This document shows, piece by piece, positions 34,763-39,186 of a stretch of DNA of 39,186 nt. Every line of letters starts with the position of its first letter. The first letter of the stretch is position 1. Made by a program: the position numbers and the translations under genes. The notes under the pieces are model-generated. The model was not told where the DNA came from and did no database searches. It worked only from the letters and a program-made list of their open reading frames with translations. Source of the DNA: Flavobacterium pokkalii (GTDB lineage Bacteria > Bacteroidota > Bacteroidia > Flavobacteriales > Flavobacteriaceae); NCBI RefSeq assembly GCF_014596575.1, contig NZ_NASZ01000031.1:1-39186 (forward strand), in the 5' to 3' direction.

Positions 34763-35695
34763 TTATGGATTATTTACAAAATTAGCTTGCGTTGTGCCCT
34801 TTCTCCATAAAATCGTAGCAGATCCTCCATGACAACGGTAAGCCCCCATACGTAATTTAGCCTGTAAAGCTCTTTCTGGTTCTGGAACAGTAAAAGTACT
34901 GCTTACCCCATTGATAGTTGATTTTACATAATGCCTTAAATTACCATTTACAGTATCAAACCCAGTTGACACATCAATCCAAAAATCTGTATTATATTTA
35001 ACGTTAGTGATAAAAACCAATTGTCTCCCTGTTGTTCCAGAACCACCTCGTGATAATATTTCTTCACGATAAATATCAAACGAATCCGTTTTGCCTTGAC
35101 CATTTAGTATGACATTTCCATTTGAATCCCTTACAGGTTTAGCTATAAATAATGCAATGGCTGGGTCAGCAGAACCACCTCCACCTGTGTGAGTACCTTT
35201 AGCTTGAATTAAATAAGTCCCATCCTTATCACTCATACTAGTTGGAGGATGGCTATCAGTAAAAGTTCCAGCCTCTAACACGCGACAATAGCCAGTTATA
35301 CGTACATAGTTTCCACTTTTTATATTATTTACTGTACTACTAGCCCGTTCAATTCTTGTCTGAAGAGAGCCGACATCATCTGTTGACAAAAGGCGATACA
35401 CCCCCCAATCATATTGAGAACCATAAGTACCTTGAGTATAATCATAAGTACAACTTCTGTCATCAATTGTTGCATTTACACCAACATTGTGATCTGTCCC
35501 TCCTCCTGTCCAAGTGTACAACACTTGAGAACATGACAATGCAGTCAAATTATTACTAACAGGAACAACAACTTCTTCGTCGCTCGCAGCTACATTATTT
35601 GTTTCTTGAACATCATTTGTACAAGACATTAAGAGTCCAATTTGGAGTAACCCTCCAAACCCACCGAGGGCTAATTGTTTAAATTTTGTTTTCAT
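34763..35695 (-). CDS. Lipoprotein of unknown function, possible jelly-roll polysaccharide lyase
   Basis: 310 aa. MKTKFKQLAL... ends in lipobox LLMSC (C25) followed by TND, consistent with a surface lipoprotein. The rest is almost all beta: QTRIERASS (112-120), YVRITGYCRVL (130-140), YLIQAKG (161-167), GRQLVFITNVKY and a final LRMGAYRCHGGSATILWRKG (281-300). The order R-x-E-R, then Q-x-K, then a K/R-x-G-x-Y strand near the end is reminiscent of jelly-roll lyases such as PL7, PL18 and PL28 (the last is an ulvan lyase family). I cannot name the family from sequence alone. The upstream promoter carries the same operator as the PUL operons, which is the strongest clue to its role in ulvan use. 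Confidence 0.55.
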   Translation of the reverse strand: MKTKFKQLALGGFGGLLQIGLLMSCTNDVQETNNVAASDEEVVVPVSNNLTALSCSQVLYTWTGGGTDHNVGVNATIDDRSCTYDYTQGTYGSQYDWGVYRLLSTDDVGSLQTRIERASSTVNNIKSGNYVRITGYCRVLEAGTFTDSHPPTSMSDKDGTYLIQAKGTHTGGGGSADPAIALFIAKPVRDSNGNVILNGQGKTDSFDIYREEILSRGGSGTTGRQLVFITNVKYNTDFWIDVSTGFDTVNGNLRHYVKSTINGVSSTFTVPEPERALQAKLRMGAYRCHGGSATILWRKGTTQANFVNNP

Positions 35696-35724
35696 TTAAT
35701 GATAAATTTGGTTAATTAATAAGT

Positions 35725-35769
35725 CAAATTTAATTTAGATGTAAATAGCCGCTGTCCTGCTTTGCAGGG
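35725..35769 (-). promoter_or_regulatory. PUL operator and -7 box for the orphan lipoprotein
   Basis: Minus-strand CCCTGCAAAGCAGGACAG (35769-35752), 19-bp spacer, then TAAATTTG (35732-35725), an exact TAnnTTTG. The CAGGACAG half is intact, the upstream half diverges. The ATG at 35695 lies 29 bp after the box. Confidence 0.72.
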
Positions 35770-35885
35770 TTAAAATTAAATATTAAACAATTATTTAATA
35801 TTTTTTTTACACACTAATCAAATAACAACTAAAAAAAATACGATTTAAACACAATCTGACACATACATATCCAATGAAATCGATT

Positions 35886-38603
35886 TTATTTCACAAGAAT
35901 TTTACGTGAGATGACTTTATCCCCATCTGTAATTTTCAAAATATAAAAGCCTGATTGCAGCTTATTCAATGAAAGAGATTCGTTTAAGTAATTAGTGTCT
36001 TTAATTTGTTTATTAAAAACAAGTCTCCCTAATGGATCAAACAATTCCAATGTTATAGTAGTTAAGCGATGTAAAGTTGGAGCGCTAACAATAAAACTCC
36101 CTTTATTAGGATTGGGAAATACCGCAATAGTATCAAAATAATCCTCACTTACCGCTACTTCTTTGGCTATATTTTTACAAAATTCTATGGACCATGAATT
36201 CAACACACCGCCAAATGAAGGCAAATTATCTTTAATAATAATATTCCATTTTCCTTTCGTATTTTCTCCCTTAAACAGTGATAAAGCATCTTTTTGCGGA
36301 CGGAATTTGAAGTTATTCGAACTATTTAAACAGTCAAAATGCACCGCTTCATCATCAAAAGTACCTATGATACCTTTTTCTTGACCACAACTTCCAAAGC
36401 TCTTTAACTCCACTTTTGTTCCTTCCGGGCTTTCAATAAAAATTTCTAAATTCTTAATTTGCTCATGGGATAAATTAATCGCAACATTAACATCATTTAC
36501 CATTTCCGTATCCTCAATATCAATACTGTTTATTTGTTTAGCATCAGGTAAATCATGACTTATTGGCAATGCTAAGTTTAAACTGGATTCGTATTTTTTA
36601 CAGACATTCATCACTTCTTGACCAATGGAGAAATTTTCTTTATTTATTGCAAAAAAATGACCTCCATTCGCTTCCAGCAAAAAACGGCATTCAGTTGCTA
36701 GGATGTTAGGTACCTTAAATTGAAAGACACCATTATTAGGTATATTATCCGCAATAACATAATCATATTTTACTCCTCCATCAGTAGAGAGTACTAATTT
36801 TAGGTATTTACCCCCATGAAGGCGGTTCGTCTTATTTACGTTCCAACTAATCGTTTGATAGGAATTAGGGATTAAAAAAATAGATTTACTATTAAATGAA
36901 TTAAATTCAAAAGGCCCATAATTAACATCAAATACCACTTCAACATCTTTGTAGTCTGTGAGACCGCCCTGTGTATTATTATCCCTTACAGTCAGTCTAA
37001 AAGTAGCTTTTCTTGCCACATTAGGAACTTTTTCCCATTTTGTTTCATTAAGACCATACCGTAACTCATCAAGATTTGGAATATATCTCGTATTGTTTTT
37101 GGAAGGCAAATAAGACCTGCATAAAACGGCATTGGAATTGGCCGCCTGAGGGTCAGGAAAAACATACCTTCCAAAACTATTGTCAATTTGCTCCCAACAG
37201 TAGGTCAACGAATCATTTTCATTATCCGATGCTTGTCCTTCTAATTTAAAAGGAGTTGATATAGGCAAAATAATTGTAGAAAAGTCTTTAATAATAGGTT
37301 TCGTATTTGTGGTGCTTATGAAATCTCCACATGATATTTGCTTGGAATAGTCCTCAATTTGAGCAATTGAAATCCCATGAAAATAAGGTTCGTTATTCAA
37401 CCCAACATTTGCTGAATTAGAAATACCCGCATATCCCATAATTGTAGAACCTGAACCAGGTTCCACTTGAACTCCAGTTCCTTCATTTCCATTAGCAGAC
37501 CAAGTGTGATTGGCACCAAATTGATGCCCAATTTCATGGGCTACTAAATTATAATCAAAAAAATATCCTGTGGGATGATTACTTGAAGAATAGGCTCTCC
37601 CTTTCAAGTCTGACTGACAAACACAACCAATACAGTTTGAGTTGCCTTCAATACCTCCTTTTCGAAATAAATGTCCGATGGAATAATTAGCATCACCTAT
37701 TTTAGTATCTAGAAGCTTCTGTAATGACTCCCCATAATCAGATGATTCTGTAAATGGGTCACTATCTGCATCAAAAAATAAAAGACTGTCATTATTTGGG
37801 GCTAATTGAAAACTTATATTCAAGTCGTTTTCAAACACGGCATTCACGTTTGTCAAAGTGGCCACAATTGCAGCATTTACACTGGCAAGAGTGTTTCCGT
37901 GAAAACTAGAATACTCGTTTGTGGTCGCTATTGCAATTTTGTATTTTTTTTTGACAGTTGTCACTGCCTGTTTTTTAAGATACTCAATATCTTTTAGCTT
38001 ACTTAAATTTTTAGGAGCTAAGCAATTAGCAAACATTCTACTTTCAATATTCTTTTTTTCTAATACCTTAAAAGTTTCAATGTTATCAAAGGGTTCGTAA
38101 ACTACAAACTCATCATTAGTAATCATAATTCCGCTAAGCCCTTTGTAGGGAGAAAGACTAAAACTTATTTTTATCGATGGATTTTGAATATTATAACCAA
38201 AATACGACCGAATTTCAGGATATTTTTGTTGCTGTTCATCATCCAAAATAGCACGTTCCGAAATCAGAAAATCAATAATAACACCTCTTTTATCAGGAAA
38301 ACCTACTATTACTTTGTTTTTTGCACTTTTTGAGGTTTTAAAGGTTTGCGCTAAGGCTTCACTTAGTTTTGAATAATCAAATTGATAACCATTTGACAGG
38401 GAATCATTTTCCCCTACATGAATTTTGCGCTCTAATTTTGTTTTGGAAAAAAAGTTGTTTTGGCTATATCCTGTTGTACAATAAAATATAAACAGAAGAA
38501 TCATCATTAATCTTGAAGAAAATATTCTTATTATTTCCAACAAGAAATTTAACCTTAAAGCAACTACAATTGATATTTTTTTAAACGGTCGTTTTATTAT
38601 CAT
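35886..38603 (-). CDS. Secreted metzincin metalloprotease with P-domain and T9SS sorting tail
   Basis: 905 aa zinc protease of the reprolysin-like type. HEIGHQFGANH (His356, Glu357, His360, His366) is the metzincin zinc site and IMGYAGI (Met389) the Met-turn. A proprotein-convertase P-like domain (about 695-815; LEIFIESPEGTKVELKS, GKWNIIIKDNLPSFGG) precedes a C-terminal type IX secretion tail of about 75 residues (VFPNPNKGSFIV ... GFYILKITDGDKVISRKILVK). The N-terminus is long before the hydrophobic signal (MMILLFIFYCTTGYSQ); starts at Met33 (38507) or Met34 (38504) are plausible. It has no PUL operator and probably digests algal or environmental protein independently. Confidence 0.88.
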   Translation of the reverse strand: MIIKRPFKKISIVVALRLNFLLEIIRIFSSRLMMILLFIFYCTTGYSQNNFFSKTKLERKIHVGENDSLSNGYQFDYSKLSEALAQTFKTSKSAKNKVIVGFPDKRGVIIDFLISERAILDDEQQQKYPEIRSYFGYNIQNPSIKISFSLSPYKGLSGIMITNDEFVVYEPFDNIETFKVLEKKNIESRMFANCLAPKNLSKLKDIEYLKKQAVTTVKKKYKIAIATTNEYSSFHGNTLASVNAAIVATLTNVNAVFENDLNISFQLAPNNDSLLFFDADSDPFTESSDYGESLQKLLDTKIGDANYSIGHLFRKGGIEGNSNCIGCVCQSDLKGRAYSSSNHPTGYFFDYNLVAHEIGHQFGANHTWSANGNEGTGVQVEPGSGSTIMGYAGISNSANVGLNNEPYFHGISIAQIEDYSKQISCGDFISTTNTKPIIKDFSTIILPISTPFKLEGQASDNENDSLTYCWEQIDNSFGRYVFPDPQAANSNAVLCRSYLPSKNNTRYIPNLDELRYGLNETKWEKVPNVARKATFRLTVRDNNTQGGLTDYKDVEVVFDVNYGPFEFNSFNSKSIFLIPNSYQTISWNVNKTNRLHGGKYLKLVLSTDGGVKYDYVIADNIPNNGVFQFKVPNILATECRFLLEANGGHFFAINKENFSIGQEVMNVCKKYESSLNLALPISHDLPDAKQINSIDIEDTEMVNDVNVAINLSHEQIKNLEIFIESPEGTKVELKSFGSCGQEKGIIGTFDDEAVHFDCLNSSNNFKFRPQKDALSLFKGENTKGKWNIIIKDNLPSFGGVLNSWSIEFCKNIAKEVAVSEDYFDTIAVFPNPNKGSFIVSAPTLHRLTTITLELFDPLGRLVFNKQIKDTNYLNESLSLNKLQSGFYILKITDGDKVISRKILVK

Positions 38604-38983
38604 AATTTTATTTTCTTAACCAATAGCTATTCAAAGCATTTTTAGATATAATAAAAAACATCAAAATATTTTTTTTTAAATTATTGTACGATTTCGCAAG
38701 GAAAATCAATTTGTTTTAAACCAATTATTCTAAATACTTTTATCGAAAAACATTCTTCACTACAACCCTAGTACTAAGCTTTTATCTGTTCTTTTTCATT
38801 AAAAAATAGAATCTATAAAATTATTTATTCCCAAAATTTACTATATATCTTAATAAACTTAATGAATAGATCCTAATATCATTTTATCATTAAAAAAGTA
38901 ATACTTTTATATTTCAATACATACAATCAAAATTTTCAAAAAAATCACCTACAAACAGGCTGAAATTATAATATGTTTTTTAA
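38604..38983. other. AT-rich intergenic region
   Basis: About 380 bp upstream of the protease with no ORF, hairpin or PUL operator that I can support. It presumably holds the protease promoter. Confidence 0.4.
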
Positions 38984-39026
38984 AAAAAAGTCGAGATACT
39001 TATAATAATATGTACTCGACTTTTTT
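38984..39026 (-). terminator. Terminator of the truncated gene at the window edge
   Basis: aaaaaagtcgag (38984-38995) pairs with ctcgactttttt (39015-39026), extended inward by a tac/gta pairing; T-tracts appear on both strands. It lies 22 bp past the stop of the partial gene at 39048-39186. Confidence 0.75.
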
Positions 39027-39047
39027 AAATTAAAATTAAAAGCTCTA

Positions 39048-39186
39048 TTAATTAGTTTTAAAACTCCATACTTGTCCAATAGTTTGACCTCCCTTAGAAT
39101 CTTTAACAACTATTTTAAAATAATAGGTAGAAGCTCCTGTTAATCCGCTTGCATTGAAAGTAGTCCCAGATTGACCTTCTGACACT
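39048..39186 (-). CDS. C-terminal end of a protein with a fibronectin-III-like domain (partial)
   Basis: The frame is open from the window edge to TAA at 39048-39050 and encodes 45 residues (VSEGQSGTTFNASGLTGAST... WSFKTN). The pattern F-x-A-x-G-L-x(2)-A-x-T-Y-Y-F-K-I-V-V-K-D is the last strands of an Fn3-like domain, common in exported Bacteroidota proteins. No sorting tail is present. The main part lies outside the window. Confidence 0.6.
   Translation of the reverse strand, partial: VSEGQSGTTFNASGLTGASTYYFKIVVKDSKGGQTIGQVWSFKTN

Noticed and set aside
1..39186. CRISPR arrays, tRNA, rRNA or riboswitches
   Set aside because: No regularly spaced identical repeats and no tRNA-like cloverleaf or conserved riboswitch core were noticed on either strand.

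Overview
The window is a low-GC stretch of a marine-type Flavobacteriaceae genome, probably Flavobacterium or a close relative. The evidence is a SusC/SusD pair, a T9SS sorting tail, Bacteroidota-style promoters with a TAnnTTTG -7 box, and many surface lipoproteins or exported enzymes. Almost all of it is one polysaccharide utilisation locus (PUL). The best-supported substrate is ulvan, the sulfated rhamnose/glucuronate/iduronate/xylose polymer of green algae. The locus combines a PL25-type ulvan lyase, two GH78 alpha-L-rhamnosidases, GH43 and GH3 enzymes suited to xylose, a GH2, a GH5-like enzyme, two S1 sulfatases and uronate catabolism genes.

Layout (PUL genes on the minus strand unless noted). 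1-427: 3' end of an unrelated plus-strand gene, its terminator, a palindrome and a possible gene remnant. 10325-428: operon GH5 > S1 sulfatase > GH3 > GH2 > S1 sulfatase. 15151-10346: susC > susD with a terminator. 21995-15341: GH78 > PL25 > 60-codon GH78 remnant > GH43, ending in strong hairpins. 26213-22054: DUF4861 lipoprotein > SDR (fructuronate reductase type) > uxuA > SDR (KduD/gluconate dehydrogenase type). 26214-28401: mobile-element debris, with a decayed IS4-type transposase end and an intact-looking IS3-family element (27015-28401, plus). 29977-28565: AraA-like sugar isomerase. 33534-30268: second GH78 with a discoidin-like tail. 33742-34617 (plus): AraC-family regulator. 35695-34763: orphan lipoprotein, possibly a jelly-roll lyase. 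38603-35886: T9SS metzincin protease. 39186-39048: 3' end of a further gene.

The most striking signal is regulatory. Five minus-strand units (susC, GH5 operon, GH78 operon, DUF4861/uronate operon, orphan lipoprotein) share an 18-bp operator built from two half-sites 10 bp apart (best form CAGGTCAATGCAGGACAG). In every case exactly 19 bp separate it from a -7 box resembling TAnnTTTG. The operator therefore sits where the -33 element should be, as expected for activator-dependent promoters. This links the lipoprotein and the sugar-acid genes to the PUL, and it fixes three start codons.

Inferred flow: surface lyase and sulfatases cut and desulfate ulvan; SusCD imports oligomers; GH78, GH43, GH3, GH2 and GH5 trim rhamnose, xylose and uronate units; UxuA and the two SDRs send uronates to 2-keto-3-deoxygluconate. 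Not seen here: a GH105/GH88 unsaturated uronyl hydrolase, uronate isomerase, KDG kinase and aldolase, and a hybrid two-component sensor; these would have to lie elsewhere.
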